The translations under genes were made by a program, and so were the position numbers. From CALBRZ01 sp964511065 (GTDB lineage Bacteria > Planctomycetota > Planctomycetia > Pirellulales > S012-138), in the NCBI GenBank assembly GCA_964511065.1, contig CAZEEG010000013.1:5208-69207 (forward strand): a stretch of 64,000 nt of DNA. The letters are read 5' to 3'. Positions 1 through 10,418 of this stretch are shown one piece after another (position 1 is the stretch's first letter; each line of letters opens with the position of its first letter). The notes beneath the pieces are model-generated. The model did no database searches. It was not told the origin of the DNA and worked only from the letters and a program-made list of their open reading frames with translations.

Positions 1-131
1 CGATGCCCGAGGAGCGCCGCGAATGGCTCGTGGCGGTTCTCAGGGAGCTGTTGATCAATCCCGACCCTCAGCGGCAGCGGGAACTCGTGCTGATGGCGTC
101 CGGCGGCTGGCGCAACTTCGGCGAAGAATAG
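1..131 (+). CDS. 3' end of a truncated protein gene, function unknown
   Basis: An open frame runs in from the left edge of the window and stops at a TAG at 129-131. At least 42 codons are visible, reading from MPEERREWLVAVL to a C-terminus GGWRNFGEE. Codon use is like that of the neighbouring genes, and the frame converges on the minus-strand gene ending at 169, which leaves a normal 37-base gap. The ATG at 3-5 could be internal, so the true start is probably outside the window. No family is recognised in such a short piece. Confidence 0.5.
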   Translation, partial: MPEERREWLVAVLRELLINPDPQRQRELVLMASGGWRNFGEE

Positions 132-168
132 GGATCGTCGCGACTTGCCTCGAAAAAGGATCTCGCCG

Positions 169-3100
169 CTACGGCAACCGGGCCGACAGCAGCGAACCAT
201 CGGGCGAAGTCAGCAACAACCGATCACCGGCGGCGACCGCGCCTCGGGCGAGCGGTTCCCCAACATCGGCTCTCGCCATTTCTTCTCCAGTGGCGGCATT
301 CAAGCGGCGAAGGGTGCCGCCGACCGTGGCCACGATCAAGTCGCCGTTCACCGCCGCCGGGTCGCCAGCCAGCGGACCATCGTGCAGGCGCAGTTGCCAG
401 CGCTCGCTGCCATCGCTGTTGTAGCAGCAAAGCCGATGGTCTTCCGTCGCCAGCAGTACGGCTTTGCCCACTGGCTCGGGGCCCCACGTTGGCGGACCGT
501 CCAACTGCGCCACCACCCTGGGCCGAAGATCGTCGTACGCAATCGCCAATAACCGATGGGCCTCGTCGACGGCGAGGGCCGTTCCGTCAATCGCGGCCAG
601 CGGCGTGGCAAGGGGGCGCTCAAGTTGCGCTTCGGCCAGTTGCGCCAAGTGTGGGATGGGCTCGTACGACAGCGCGAGCAGATACAGCTTGCCGCCGGCT
701 TCGGCCAAGAGAAACGGCGATTCGTTTACCACGGTTTCCCCCTGGGCCGATGCCAACGCACCCGAGCCATTGGCCCGCGCCAGATTTCCGCTCTCTTGCG
801 GCACTGTGGCCTTTGGGGTGTCATCCAGTGGACTGAACGAGGGAGCGATATCGTCTGGGGCGCCTTCCGGATCGACGGCATCGGACATGGACGCCGTGGC
901 CGCCTGGAGCGTTGCCTGCCACCGATACCTGCGGCCATTTTCGATCGGCGGTTGGAACGGCTCGGCATCGGCCTGCCAGGTGGATGGCAGCAATGAGAAC
1001 ACCTGCCCCAGCGCGCCGGGAACCAATAGCCGGTTGTATTGTTTCACTGGTGGAAAGGTAGCGGCGTCGGGCAGCGGTTTCCAATCCAGCCTGCGGCCTC
1101 GTCCGTCGGGGGTGGCCACCAGCAGTTGTCGGCCGTCGGCCGCAATGGCAACCACCCATTGCCCATCGGAAAAGCGGCTGACCGGGAACGTTGTACTCAG
1201 CGGCCAATCAACGGGAACCTGTTGGGCGGGCTTTGAGATGGCGCTGTGCCCCTGTTCCACCTGAGAAAGCGGCAGTTCAAACAGGGCGCCGCCGGTTGTC
1301 ACGGCGGAAACCGTTTGCGACTGGGGATCCACCAGCGGCCCCGTAGCACTGGGGGCGGCGAGCACGGTTTCCCAGTAAGGCTCCCCTGATATGGCCCCCA
1401 GTGCCGCGATGGCAACGCCCGGCTTGCCTGGTTCCCGCCGCGCGTAGATCAGCGCCTGGCCAGCGCGTTGCAGCGGTTGGACCGATACGCCGCCTCGGTA
1501 GCGCTGCCATACCGGCGCGAAACTGCCCGCGGCCTCCTGAAACGCGTAGCACTGCAACATGCGGTCTGCAATCCACAGGTGCTCGGCGGTCAGTCGGACC
1601 TGCGGCACCTGCGGTACGCGGGCGCTGCCTGCCTGCCGGGCAATCAGCACCAGGGGTTGTTCGGCATCCACGTCGCCCACGGCAAACATGTACAGCGCGC
1701 CGCTATCGGTTGCTACCACCACGGCGTTGCCTTCGCGCTGGGGCGGGCTATGCACCTGGCCGTCGAGGGCATCGCCCTTTACAGGGACCGCCTGCTTCCC
1801 ATCGTCTTCCAGCCGGAAGGTAATCAGTTGCGAATACCTGGCCCCGGTATTCACCGCAGCCAGGAGGTAAACGCCCTCGATCAACAGCGGGGCAGCAGAG
1901 ATACCATCGGGGGCGTGCCCCAGGTACACAACGTTTCGGCACCCGGCCTGCTGGCCCGTTTCCAGGATATAAAGACTGCCTTGCTGGCCAAACTGATAGA
2001 TCACATTGCCCGAGGCGGCCACGACCGGCGGCGTCGAGAGCGGTTGCGGAAACGCGAAATAGCCCGGCGATTGCCCGGTATCCAAGTCCACCTGGTATAG
2101 CCGCCCTTCGCGGGTGGCGATCCAGGCGGTATTACCGGCAATGGCCGGTGGCAACGGCAACCCGCCTTCCAGCGGCAATCGCCAGCGCAGCTTGCCCGAC
2201 GCTGCTTCCACCCGTACCAGTTCGCTGCGAACCGCGTCGATCAGGATCACGTCGGAGCCATCGGCCCCAATTGCCTGGGGGAGGAATGTTGAGTCGAAAC
2301 CGACAAACCGCCTCCACAGCAGTTGGCCCGTTGCGGCGTCGAGCCCGTATGCGGCGCCTGAAGCTAACGCAAACACCTGGCGGCCTTGCACCCCGGGAAC
2401 CGCTGTTCCGGAAGTGGAAGCCAGCGATGTTACGGCCGTCACTGCCGATTCCGGTTCCTCGGTCACCGGCTGCGCCGGTTCATCCACGTACTGTACGCCA
2501 AGCCGCTCGGCGGCGGTCACCTCAAGCAGCGCATCGTACAGCCGGGGGTTGTTGTCGAGATCGGGATATGTCTTCACCAGGTCGCGACGAATGGCGTATG
2601 CGGTTGCCGTTTCGCCGCGGGCAGCGGCCGCGGCAATCTCATCGAGCGCGGTATTCAGTTCGCGGCCACGGTCCAGTTCCCGCTGTACTTCCGCTCGCAG
2701 TGCTTCCAACCGCCGCAATCCTTCCTCGTTGCGGAGGTTCTGCGGCACATAGTTATTGTTCTGGATCAGGTTGAACGCCTGGTCGGCTTGGGCCAGCACC
2801 TCGGCATCCTGTTGCGCTTGGGCCTGTTGGACCAATCCCTCGGCAAGCCGCGGCAGGATGCTTGCCAGTTCCACCCGGGCCTCGGGAAATTCGCGCTCGC
2901 GGCGAACTTCCTGCAGAATGGCTTCTACGTCGGCGAGTGCCTGCGTCCAATCCGCGGGTCGGGTGGTCAACTGCCGCATACGGGCGAGCCCCCGGTGGAC
3001 CCGGGCCATGCCAGCCTGGGAATGGCTCTCGTAGTCTTTGAGGAAGTGGTTGTACTTTTCGATGGCCTGCGTGTAGTTGCCGGCGTTGTAATCCTCTTCG

Positions 3101-3606
3101 GCGAGCCTGAACGCGTCGTCGCCCGATCCGCGGCCAATCAGCCAGTAGAGCATGCCTGCCGCCAACATGAGGATCAGCAGCGCGCCGCCCCCCAGCAGCA
3201 TCAGTTTACTGTCCCAGGTAGGCGTGGCGGCGGTGTCGGCCTTGGGCCGTGTCCCGGCCCGCGCTGCGGTGCCCAGCCCCAAGCCCCCCAAGCCGGACGC
3301 ACCATAGCCGGCCGAACCATACCCCAGGTCGCCGAACAGTGGACTGGCCGATTCGTCGATGATTTCGGCCAGGGGAGCGTTCTCCGGCGGCAGGCCGCGC
3401 TTGACGGTTTCGCCACCGTTGAGCAGTTCGTCGGCCTGAAACTGCGTCAACAGGTTGTTCTTGACGAGCCAGGAGGTCAGCGCGGTCGGCCCGGTTTCCT
3501 CGGGCCGCTGACGAACGCGCGCCCGCAACTTGCCAATAATATCGTCGGGCGCCAGTCCCCGTTGCTGGATCGAATCGAGGATTTCTTCCGAGGTCAAAGA
3601 ACTCAT
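169..3606 (-). CDS. Membrane-anchored TPR / PQQ-like beta-propeller protein
   Basis: This 1145-residue protein begins with a planctomycete-type segment (residues about 43-62, SWLVKNNLLTQFQADELL) that usually stands in front of Ser/Thr kinases, but no kinase domain follows. A low-complexity Gly/Ala linker leads to one transmembrane helix at about 134-156, then TPR-like helices (about 165-210, EEDYNAGNYTQAIEKYNHFL) and a helical stretch to about 385. The remaining ~740 residues are repeated beta-propeller blades of the PQQ/WD-like type, with typical pieces such as YGLDAATGQLLWRR and YQVDLDTG. The topology suggests a cytoplasmic N-terminus and a large extracytoplasmic propeller, probably a scaffold or a binding protein rather than an enzyme, since no quinoprotein catalytic residues were recognised. 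The start at 3606 gives the complete N-terminal motif. The specific function is unknown. Confidence 0.8.
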   Translation of the reverse strand: MSSLTSEEILDSIQQRGLAPDDIIGKLRARVRQRPEETGPTALTSWLVKNNLLTQFQADELLNGGETVKRGLPPENAPLAEIIDESASPLFGDLGYGSAGYGASGLGGLGLGTAARAGTRPKADTAATPTWDSKLMLLGGGALLILMLAAGMLYWLIGRGSGDDAFRLAEEDYNAGNYTQAIEKYNHFLKDYESHSQAGMARVHRGLARMRQLTTRPADWTQALADVEAILQEVRREREFPEARVELASILPRLAEGLVQQAQAQQDAEVLAQADQAFNLIQNNNYVPQNLRNEEGLRRLEALRAEVQRELDRGRELNTALDEIAAAAARGETATAYAIRRDLVKTYPDLDNNPRLYDALLEVTAAERLGVQYVDEPAQPVTEEPESAVTAVTSLASTSGTAVPGVQGRQVFALASGAAYGLDAATGQLLWRRFVGFDSTFLPQAIGADGSDVILIDAVRSELVRVEAASGKLRWRLPLEGGLPLPPAIAGNTAWIATREGRLYQVDLDTGQSPGYFAFPQPLSTPPVVAASGNVIYQFGQQGSLYILETGQQAGCRNVVYLGHAPDGISAAPLLIEGVYLLAAVNTGARYSQLITFRLEDDGKQAVPVKGDALDGQVHSPPQREGNAVVVATDSGALYMFAVGDVDAEQPLVLIARQAGSARVPQVPQVRLTAEHLWIADRMLQCYAFQEAAGSFAPVWQRYRGGVSVQPLQRAGQALIYARREPGKPGVAIAALGAISGEPYWETVLAAPSATGPLVDPQSQTVSAVTTGGALFELPLSQVEQGHSAISKPAQQVPVDWPLSTTFPVSRFSDGQWVVAIAADGRQLLVATPDGRGRRLDWKPLPDAATFPPVKQYNRLLVPGALGQVFSLLPSTWQADAEPFQPPIENGRRYRWQATLQAATASMSDAVDPEGAPDDIAPSFSPLDDTPKATVPQESGNLARANGSGALASAQGETVVNESPFLLAEAGGKLYLLALSYEPIPHLAQLAEAQLERPLATPLAAIDGTALAVDEAHRLLAIAYDDLRPRVVAQLDGPPTWGPEPVGKAVLLATEDHRLCCYNSDGSERWQLRLHDGPLAGDPAAVNGDLIVATVGGTLRRLNAATGEEMARADVGEPLARGAVAAGDRLLLTSPDGSLLSARLP

Positions 3607-3883
3607 ACTGCCTCTGTCATTGCTGCTCGCCCCCCGCTGCCGCTATGTCGCCTGGCCAGCCGTATGATTGGGTACTTGCCCCGCGCCCCTAAGACAAGTT
3701 GCCGGCGGCCCCAACCCGCGCTTCCTACCTATCAGAAACGCCAGCCACCGGGAACGCAAGCCCGGCGTGCCTCGTTGCATCGGCCGCGGTTCATGGACTG
3801 CTCGCCCCTTGACGGAATGCGCGCCGCCAGCGCTATTGAGCATGAAGGGATTGCGATTGCCCCTCTTGCCCACAGGCCATGCC

Positions 3884-4684
3884 ATGGAATTGGATTCCCC
3901 GGAATTGACGGTTGCCCGGCAAGCTGCCCAAGCCGGCGGCGCCATTATCTCGCGGTATTTCCACGAAGGCGTCGAGATGCGGACCAAGGCGGTTGCCGAC
4001 CTGGTGTCCGACGCCGACATTGAGTCAGAACACGCCATCGTAGCGGCGATTCGCAGTGCCTTTCCCGATCATGCCATCCTGGGTGAGGAGTCGTACGAGG
4101 CCGATGTGGCCGCCCCCAAGCTATGGCTCGTCGACCCGCTCGATGGCACCACCAACTTTGCACACGGCATCCCGCACTTTGCCATCTCGATTGCCTATTA
4201 CGAGGCAGGGCAACCGCGGTGCGGGGTGATCTACAACCCGATTCGCGAAGACTGGTACCTCACCGTGGCCGGGCAGGGGGCCTGGTACAATGGCCGCCGG
4301 GCCCAGGTCAACAACGACGATTCGCTCAGCCAGTCGCTGGTCGGAGTTGGCTTCTACTACGACCGCGATGCAAAGATGCGGGCCACGCTCGAAGCCATCC
4401 GCGAGTTGTTCGGCCACCAGATTCACGGCATCCGGCGGTTTGGGACTGCATCGCTCGACTTGGCGCAAGTCGCGCTAGGGATGTACGCGGCGTACTTTGA
4501 GTTTCAACTATCGGCCTGGGATTTCGCGGCAGGCAGGCTGTTTGTGGAAGAAGCCGGCGGTCGCGTCACCACCTGCCAAGGCGACCCGCTCCCGCTCTCC
4601 GTCAGCAGCGTATTGGCTTCCAATGGCCGCCTGCACGACACGATGCTGGAGATTGTCGGCAAATGGTACCAGGCAGGCCAGTAA
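3884..4684 (+). CDS. Inositol monophosphatase family protein
   Basis: A 266-residue enzyme of the Mg-dependent IMPase/FIG superfamily, which hydrolyses phosphomonoesters such as inositol-1-phosphate or 3'-phosphoadenosine compounds in the cytoplasm. All metal-binding motifs are visible: GEES at 67-70, DPLDGTTN at 84-91 and W212-D213 in SAWDFAAG. The frame is open further upstream, to 3668, but only the ATG at 3884 (MELDSPELTVARQ) gives the usual family length of about 260-270 residues and places the first conserved helix at the N-terminus. An in-frame ATG at 3842 would add 14 residues. No good Shine-Dalgarno sequence is seen before either. The exact substrate (inositol phosphate, histidinol phosphate or fructose bisphosphate) cannot be told from sequence alone. 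Confidence 0.9.
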   Translation: MELDSPELTVARQAAQAGGAIISRYFHEGVEMRTKAVADLVSDADIESEHAIVAAIRSAFPDHAILGEESYEADVAAPKLWLVDPLDGTTNFAHGIPHFAISIAYYEAGQPRCGVIYNPIREDWYLTVAGQGAWYNGRRAQVNNDDSLSQSLVGVGFYYDRDAKMRATLEAIRELFGHQIHGIRRFGTASLDLAQVALGMYAAYFEFQLSAWDFAAGRLFVEEAGGRVTTCQGDPLPLSVSSVLASNGRLHDTMLEIVGKWYQAGQ

Positions 4685-5132
4685 CGGATGGATCGCCGCG
4701 CAAAGCCAACGCCTGCCTCCCGCACAAAACGGCTGGCAAGTTGAGAGGCTTCCCGTGCACCGTTCAGCTACCCATCGACTTTCTTTGACCAATCCACCAA
4801 AACGGGCAGCCCCGGATCGTATCCACGTTAGATTTCGCCCGGGGGGCGAACCATGGGGCAATACCGATCCGCCGCGTTGGAATGGGGGGCACCGCCTGGG
4901 CAACTTGCAGTGGTCCCCGGTGGTGCCGGATAATTCCCGCTATGGGTGCCTGCGGAGCTAATGTCCGCTTCATTCCACGCTGGTCCACCCAAATGCCAAG
5001 GATTGTGCTGAAAAACGGAAGGTTCCCGGCGTCGATCGTTCGGCAACCGGACCTTGGCGGCACGACCATCCATCATCCCCGGCGCGGCTCGGGTCTGACG
5101 TCGGCTTCACACGGCATCGCAACGAGGAAGCA
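4685..5132 (+). other. Intergenic stretch without recognised gene
   Basis: These 448 bases separate the IMPase gene from the nuclease gene. Short open frames exist in several registers, but none resembles a known family or has a convincing ribosome site. The only clear signal is the Shine-Dalgarno GAGGAAG at 5124-5130, which belongs to the GTG start at 5133. Confidence 0.5.
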
Positions 5133-6410
5133 GTGATTCAATTCATCCACGCCGCCGACATTCATTTGGATAGTCCACTCAAAGGGCTCGAACGCTACGA
5201 AGGAGCACCCGTTGGCGAGATTCGGCAGGCCACACGTAAGGCGCTGCACAACCTGGTCACGCTGGCTCTGGATCGCAAGGTGGATTTCGTCCTGATTGCC
5301 GGCGACCTCTACGACGGCGACTGGAAAGACCACAATACGGGGCTGTGCTTTGTCCGCGAGATGTATCGGCTAAGGGATGCCGGGATTCCCGTCGTGCTGA
5401 TCAGCGGCAACCACGATGCGGCCAGCCAGATCACCCGCTCGCTGCGCCTGCCCGAAAACGTGGAATTGCTGCCGCACGGGAAGGCAGGCACCGCCACGTT
5501 GCCTCAACTCGAACAGTGCGGCGTGGCGGTCCATGGGCGGTCGTTTGCCACGCGGGCGGAAACCGCGAACTTGGCGCGAGACTACCCGAGGAAGCGGTCA
5601 GGGCTATTCAATATTGGCCTGTTACACACCTCGCTGACCGGCGACGACAAGGGCCACGAACCATACGCCCCTTGCAGCCTCGATGATCTGCGGCAAAAGG
5701 AATACGACTACTGGGCGCTGGGCCACATCCACAAGCGCCAGGTGTGCTGTAAGGAATTCCCGGTCGTTTTCTCCGGAAATATCCAAGGCCGCCACATTCG
5801 CGAAACCGGTGCCAAGGGCTGCTACGTGGTGACCGTCGACGACAGGCACCAGTGCGAACTGGAATTTGTGCCGCTGGACGTGTTCCGCTGGGAGGAATGC
5901 ACCGTCGATGCCACCGGGACCAGGCATGCCGACGAAATTCTCGACCGCTTCAGCACCAGGCTCAACGAACTTTCGGGCAACCACGATGGCCTGCCGCTGG
6001 CCGTGCGCGTGCATATCCAGGGGCAAACCGACGCGCACGATGACCTCCGCGCCAAGGCGGCCCATTGGACCTACGAAATCCGCAACATCAGCCTCTCCCA
6101 GACCAGCCAACATATCTGGATTGAAAAGGTCAAATGGAACACCAGTCGCGTCCGGCCGCCGCTGGACCTCTCCGACCGCAGCGGCGCCATCGGTACGTTG
6201 CTGGACTACCTCGACGAACTCCGCAGCGATGACTCGCTACGCGAGGCCCTCGTCGCTGAAGCGCTCGGCGACCTGCAGCGCAAACTACCGGACGAACTCA
6301 CCCACGGCGACGAGGGGCTGTTTCTGAAGGACCAGGAGCAAATGCGCCAATGGCTGGGTGACGTCGAATCGCTCTTGTTGAACCGCTTTCGGGAAGGGGG
6401 CAACTCATGA
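5133..6410 (+). CDS. SbcD/Mre11-like DNA repair nuclease (YhaO type)
   Basis: A 425-residue calcineurin-type metallophosphoesterase related to Mre11/SbcD and most like the Bacillus YhaO group. The five metal motifs are in order: D9-x-H11 (HAADIHLDS), GDLYDGDW at 57-64, GNHD at 92-95, an LLH motif near 167 and GHIHKRQ near 198. Family knowledge suggests a DNA-end or hairpin nuclease that works with an SMC-like ATPase. The start is a GTG preceded by GAGGAAG with suitable spacing; an ATG start would remove the first metal motif. The stop overlaps the start of the next gene by four bases (ATGA), so the two are translationally coupled, which supports a nuclease-ATPase complex. Confidence 0.9.
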   Translation: MIQFIHAADIHLDSPLKGLERYEGAPVGEIRQATRKALHNLVTLALDRKVDFVLIAGDLYDGDWKDHNTGLCFVREMYRLRDAGIPVVLISGNHDAASQITRSLRLPENVELLPHGKAGTATLPQLEQCGVAVHGRSFATRAETANLARDYPRKRSGLFNIGLLHTSLTGDDKGHEPYAPCSLDDLRQKEYDYWALGHIHKRQVCCKEFPVVFSGNIQGRHIRETGAKGCYVVTVDDRHQCELEFVPLDVFRWEECTVDATGTRHADEILDRFSTRLNELSGNHDGLPLAVRVHIQGQTDAHDDLRAKAAHWTYEIRNISLSQTSQHIWIEKVKWNTSRVRPPLDLSDRSGAIGTLLDYLDELRSDDSLREALVAEALGDLQRKLPDELTHGDEGLFLKDQEQMRQWLGDVESLLLNRFREGGNS

Positions 6411-9400
6411 AACTGGTGCAACTGGACCTGCTGGCGTTTGGCCCCTTTACCGATCGATCGCTCCACTTCGGCCATAAGCCTGGCCTGCACATCGTGCATG
6501 GTCCCAACGAGGCCGGCAAGAGCTCGTCGCTGCGTGCGTTGCGATGTCTGCTGTACGGAATCCCTGCCCAAAGCCCCGACGACTTCATCCACAAGTACGC
6601 GAACATGCGAATCGGCGCCGTGGTCGAAACCGCCGATGGCAAGCGACTGGAGTTCATCCGCCGTAAGGGCAACAAGAAAACGCTACGCGGCTCGGACGAC
6701 AACAAGGTATTCGACGAAACGCAATTGGCGCAGTTACTCCAAGGTGTCAACGCCGACGAGTTTCGCCAGCGGTTCGGCATCGACTATGAAGAACTGCGCA
6801 AAGGCGGCCAGGCGCTCGTGTGCGGCAGCGGTGACCTGGCCGAAATCCTCTTCGCGGCCGGTTCTGGCGTGGCCGACCTTCGTGCCATCCAGCAGCAGTT
6901 GACGGACGAAGCGGACAGGCTGTTCCGGCCGTCGTCGACCTCCAAGCCAACGATCAACGCGCGGCTCAGCGAGTTGAAGGATGCCCAGAAGGCCATCAAA
7001 GAGGCGCAACTGCCAACCTCAGAATGGTGCCGCCGCGACGAAGAACTTCGCACCGCCGAACAGCACCGGGCGAAGCTGATCGAAACCCTCAAGGACAAGC
7101 GCGTCGAGCACAGCCGGCTCAAACGCATCTGCGACTCGCTGCCGCTGATCCGGACTCGAGCCGCGCTGCGCAAACGGTTGGAGCAACTGGCCGGCATCCC
7201 GCTGCTGCCCGAGAGCTTTCCCGCTGAACGCACCAAGGCCCAGAGCGAACTGGACAATGCCCTTCGCGCCAAGGATAGGGCCAGCCATGCGATCGCGGAG
7301 CTGGAAGACCAGCTTTCCGGGGTGGAGATCCCGGCGGAGTTGCTTGCCAACCGCACGGCTATCGAAGCATTGCACGATCCCAGCGGCGGCTACAAGAAGG
7401 CAGCCGCCGATCGGCCGCGGCTGGTTGCCGAACGCGATGCCTTGCAACAGCAGGCACGTGGGCTGTTGCAGAAACTCGGCCGGCCGCCACAACTGGACGA
7501 AGCCAACAAGCTGGATTTGCCTACGGCGCAAAAGCGGCGCATCCGCGATTTGGCGGGCAAATACAGCGGGCTGCTCGACCGCAATCAGCTCTGCCGACAG
7601 ACGCTCGATAAGTTGGCTGACGAGATTCACCAGGTACAAGAAGCGTTGCAGCAGCTTCCCGAGCCGCGCGACACCGCCGAGCTACGGCACACAATCCGCC
7701 TGGCACAACGGCAGGGCAACCTGGACAAGAACCGGGCTCAGATTGCGGCCTCCCTGGATGATCGGCTCCAGCAGGCCGAGGTTGCTCTGGCTCGCTTGCC
7801 CCAGTTCGACGGGACGCTGGAGGAACTGGAACGGTTGCCGGTCCCGTCGGCCGAGACCATCGAACGGTACGACCGGGAGTTCGCCCAGGCCGAAAAGGAA
7901 ATCTCGCGGTTACAAGACCAGTGCCATGACATTCTGACCGCGAGCCAGGAAGTTCAGGTCAAGCTCGATGCGCTGCACCTGGTTGGCGACGTACCCTCCG
8001 AGGCCGATTTACAGCAGGCCCGGCATCGTCGCGACCAGGGCTGGCAATTGGTTCAGCAGGTCCTCGGCGGCGGGGCTTCGCAGCCCGACGAAGCGGTGAC
8101 GGAGTTCATTGGCGAATTTGACCCCAACGGTGATTTGACCAGCGCGTTTGCGGCCAGCATGCTCAAGGCCGACACGATTGCAGACCGCCTCCGCCGCGAG
8201 GCCGAACGGGTTGCACAACAGGCGGAGTTTACTGCCCAGTTGCAGCAATTGGAGGAAAAGCTAGGGCAAGCCCAGGCTGCGCTCGAAGCAGCCCGGCAGC
8301 GGCAAGCCGAGGTGCAAGCGGAATGGCGTGCGCAGTGGAAGCCGGCCGGGATCGAGCCACTGACTCCCGGCGAGATGGCCTCGTGGCGCAACCACCAGCA
8401 GGACCTCGTGAAGCAAGCGGATGAAATTCGCCGCGAACAGGCCGCGTTGGATCGGGTGACCGAGGAGATCAAGGCCCACAAGGCCCAGTTGAACGAATGC
8501 CTGGCAGCGCTGAACCTGCCGGCGGTGCCCGATGCAGAATCCCTCATGGCCGCGCTGGATCGGGCCGAGGAACTCGCCACCGCGATCGAAGACGCCAACC
8601 GGCAGCGTGAGAAACTGGCCGAAGATCACAGGCGGCTGTTGAGAGAACACCCCCAGGCGGAACGCGATGCGGAAGACGCCCAGGCAGCCCTAGAGCAATG
8701 GAGGGCAAGCTGGGAGGATGCCGTTGCCGTCCTGGGCCTGGATGGCAACTCGCAACCGACCGAGGCCGGCGACGTGATCGACCAGGCGGATGACATTCTC
8801 GGATTTCTGCGAGATGCCGACAGTCTCGATGAGCGCATCCGCGGAATCGACGAAGATGCCGCCCGATTCGAGGAAACGGTAAAGCACCTCTTGGAGCAGG
8901 CCGCCCCGGATTTGATCGGCACGATGCAACGTTCCGTCGAGATGGCGGTGGCGCACCTCTTCGGTCGCATGAACCAGGCCGAGAAGGACCAAACCAAGGT
9001 CGAAGGATGGCAAAACCAACTCAAGACGTACCAGGCCGAATTGCGCGAAGCCAATCAAGACATTGAGCATTGGCAAGCCAAGCTGGACCAATTATGCCAG
9101 CAGGCCGGCTGCTCTGCCCCCGACGAACTGCCCCAGGCTGAGGAACAATCGAAGCAGCGGCGCGAAACGGAGCGCGAACTGCAAAACGTCGAACAGCAGT
9201 TGCGCGGCCTGGCCGCGGGCACGCCGCTGGACACCTGGATTGCCGCAGTCGAGTCATGCGACGCCGACGAGGTCGAGGCCACGCTGGAGGGCCTGGGAGC
9301 TATGCTTCAACAGCTTGAAAGCGATACGCAAGACGCGGCAATTCGAGTCGGCCAGCTTAAGGAATCGCTCAATGCCGGCGACGGCCGTGCTGATGCCGCG

Positions 9401-9979
9401 GAAGCCCAGGCACAGGCAGAATCGCTACTGGCCAATATCCGCAGCGAGGCCGAAGAGTACATCCGGTTGAAGCTGGCGTCCGAACTGCTCGCCCGTGCCA
9501 TGGAGCGGTTTCGGGAAGCCAACCAGGACCCGGTGCTGGCACGGGCCTCGGTACTGTTCGCACAACTCACCCGGGGATCGTTTACTGGGCTGGTTCCCGA
9601 TTACGACGACACCGGCAAGGCCAAACTGCTGGGTGTGCGTCCCGATGGGAATACGAAGGTCGCGATCGAAGGCATGAGCGACGGCACCTGCGACCAGTTG
9701 TATCTTGCCCTGCGAATCGCCCTCCTGGAGTCGTGGCTCGCGGAACACGAACCCCTGCCGTTCATCGTGGACGATATCTTGATCATGTTCGACGACCGCC
9801 GAGCCATCCAAGCGCTGAAGGTTTTCGCCAAGTTGGGCGAGAAGACGCAAGTGATCTTTTTCACGCACCATCAGCATCTGATCGACCTGGCCAAGGATGC
9901 CATTCCCAGCGACCGTCTGACGGTTCACGAACTCGCTCCCGTTTTGGAGTCCGTGGAGGCCGAAACGGCAAGCACCTAA
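6407..9979 (+). CDS. SMC/SbcC-like AAA ATPase (YhaN type), partner of the upstream nuclease
   Basis: A 1190-residue protein with the split ABC-ATPase layout of SbcC/Rad50. The N-terminal Walker A is HGPNEAGKSS at 31-40. The C-terminal signature region is MSDGTCDQLYLALR at about 1090-1103, followed by Walker B FIVDDILIMFDD at about 1119-1130 and a switch histidine in FFTHHQH. The middle 700-800 residues are heptad-rich and full of Glu, Gln, Lys and Arg, which indicates long coiled coils. No clear CxxC zinc hook is seen in the middle, as is typical of the YhaN group and unlike canonical Rad50. The four-base overlap with the upstream nuclease gene implies a stoichiometric complex acting in DNA break repair. 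Confidence 0.9.
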   Translation: MKLVQLDLLAFGPFTDRSLHFGHKPGLHIVHGPNEAGKSSSLRALRCLLYGIPAQSPDDFIHKYANMRIGAVVETADGKRLEFIRRKGNKKTLRGSDDNKVFDETQLAQLLQGVNADEFRQRFGIDYEELRKGGQALVCGSGDLAEILFAAGSGVADLRAIQQQLTDEADRLFRPSSTSKPTINARLSELKDAQKAIKEAQLPTSEWCRRDEELRTAEQHRAKLIETLKDKRVEHSRLKRICDSLPLIRTRAALRKRLEQLAGIPLLPESFPAERTKAQSELDNALRAKDRASHAIAELEDQLSGVEIPAELLANRTAIEALHDPSGGYKKAAADRPRLVAERDALQQQARGLLQKLGRPPQLDEANKLDLPTAQKRRIRDLAGKYSGLLDRNQLCRQTLDKLADEIHQVQEALQQLPEPRDTAELRHTIRLAQRQGNLDKNRAQIAASLDDRLQQAEVALARLPQFDGTLEELERLPVPSAETIERYDREFAQAEKEISRLQDQCHDILTASQEVQVKLDALHLVGDVPSEADLQQARHRRDQGWQLVQQVLGGGASQPDEAVTEFIGEFDPNGDLTSAFAASMLKADTIADRLRREAERVAQQAEFTAQLQQLEEKLGQAQAALEAARQRQAEVQAEWRAQWKPAGIEPLTPGEMASWRNHQQDLVKQADEIRREQAALDRVTEEIKAHKAQLNECLAALNLPAVPDAESLMAALDRAEELATAIEDANRQREKLAEDHRRLLREHPQAERDAEDAQAALEQWRASWEDAVAVLGLDGNSQPTEAGDVIDQADDILGFLRDADSLDERIRGIDEDAARFEETVKHLLEQAAPDLIGTMQRSVEMAVAHLFGRMNQAEKDQTKVEGWQNQLKTYQAELREANQDIEHWQAKLDQLCQQAGCSAPDELPQAEEQSKQRRETERELQNVEQQLRGLAAGTPLDTWIAAVESCDADEVEATLEGLGAMLQQLESDTQDAAIRVGQLKESLNAGDGRADAAEAQAQAESLLANIRSEAEEYIRLKLASELLARAMERFREANQDPVLARASVLFAQLTRGSFTGLVPDYDDTGKAKLLGVRPDGNTKVAIEGMSDGTCDQLYLALRIALLESWLAEHEPLPFIVDDILIMFDDRRAIQALKVFAKLGEKTQVIFFTHHQHLIDLAKDAIPSDRLTVHELAPVLESVEAETAST

Positions 9980-10418
9980 CGGGCCATCCGCCGCGGCAAT
10001 CATTGGTTCGCCCGCACTGCCGGTCGCACCGCGCTGGGCCGTGGTGGCGCATGGATTTCTGCGTGCTCGGGACGGCCGTCTTGGTTCCCCTGAAGTTCGG
10101 CCGGCGGTAGCCCACGGATGGAACCAAAGGGGGAGTCTGCTGTTCGCCTGATGCCCCGCTCCCGGGCGTGCCTGTTTCGCGTTCTCGCCGGGTATGGGAT
10201 TTGGTACACTGCGGCAGTGAAAATGGCCGTTGCAGTGAACGGTCTGCGCTCGCCGCCGGCACTTGGCGCGGCATCACGCCGCCCGCCGCGGGGCTGACCG
10301 CCAACCCGCCTCACTTGCCGCCTGAACCGCCTCACCGCCAACCATCCTACCCCATGCCGCGCAGGCACCCCGGAGTTCCTGCCACCCCGCGCCTGCCCTG
10401 CCAGGGAACTGTTCGCCT
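9980..10418 (+). other. Intergenic region with weak promoter-like sequence
   Basis: This 439-base spacer lies between the YhaN-type gene and the alcohol dehydrogenase gene. No coding frame looks real. A possible promoter is TACACT at 10205-10210, with a poor -35 (TTCTCG) 17 bases upstream; it would give a leader of about 200 bases for the dehydrogenase. I see no tRNA-like or hairpin RNA structure. Confidence 0.3.

Noticed and set aside
2386..4023. Long open frame of 545 codons on the plus strand
   Set aside because: It is antisense to the beta-propeller gene and runs into the IMPase gene; its His/Arg/Gly-rich composition is that of a shadow frame in GC-rich DNA.
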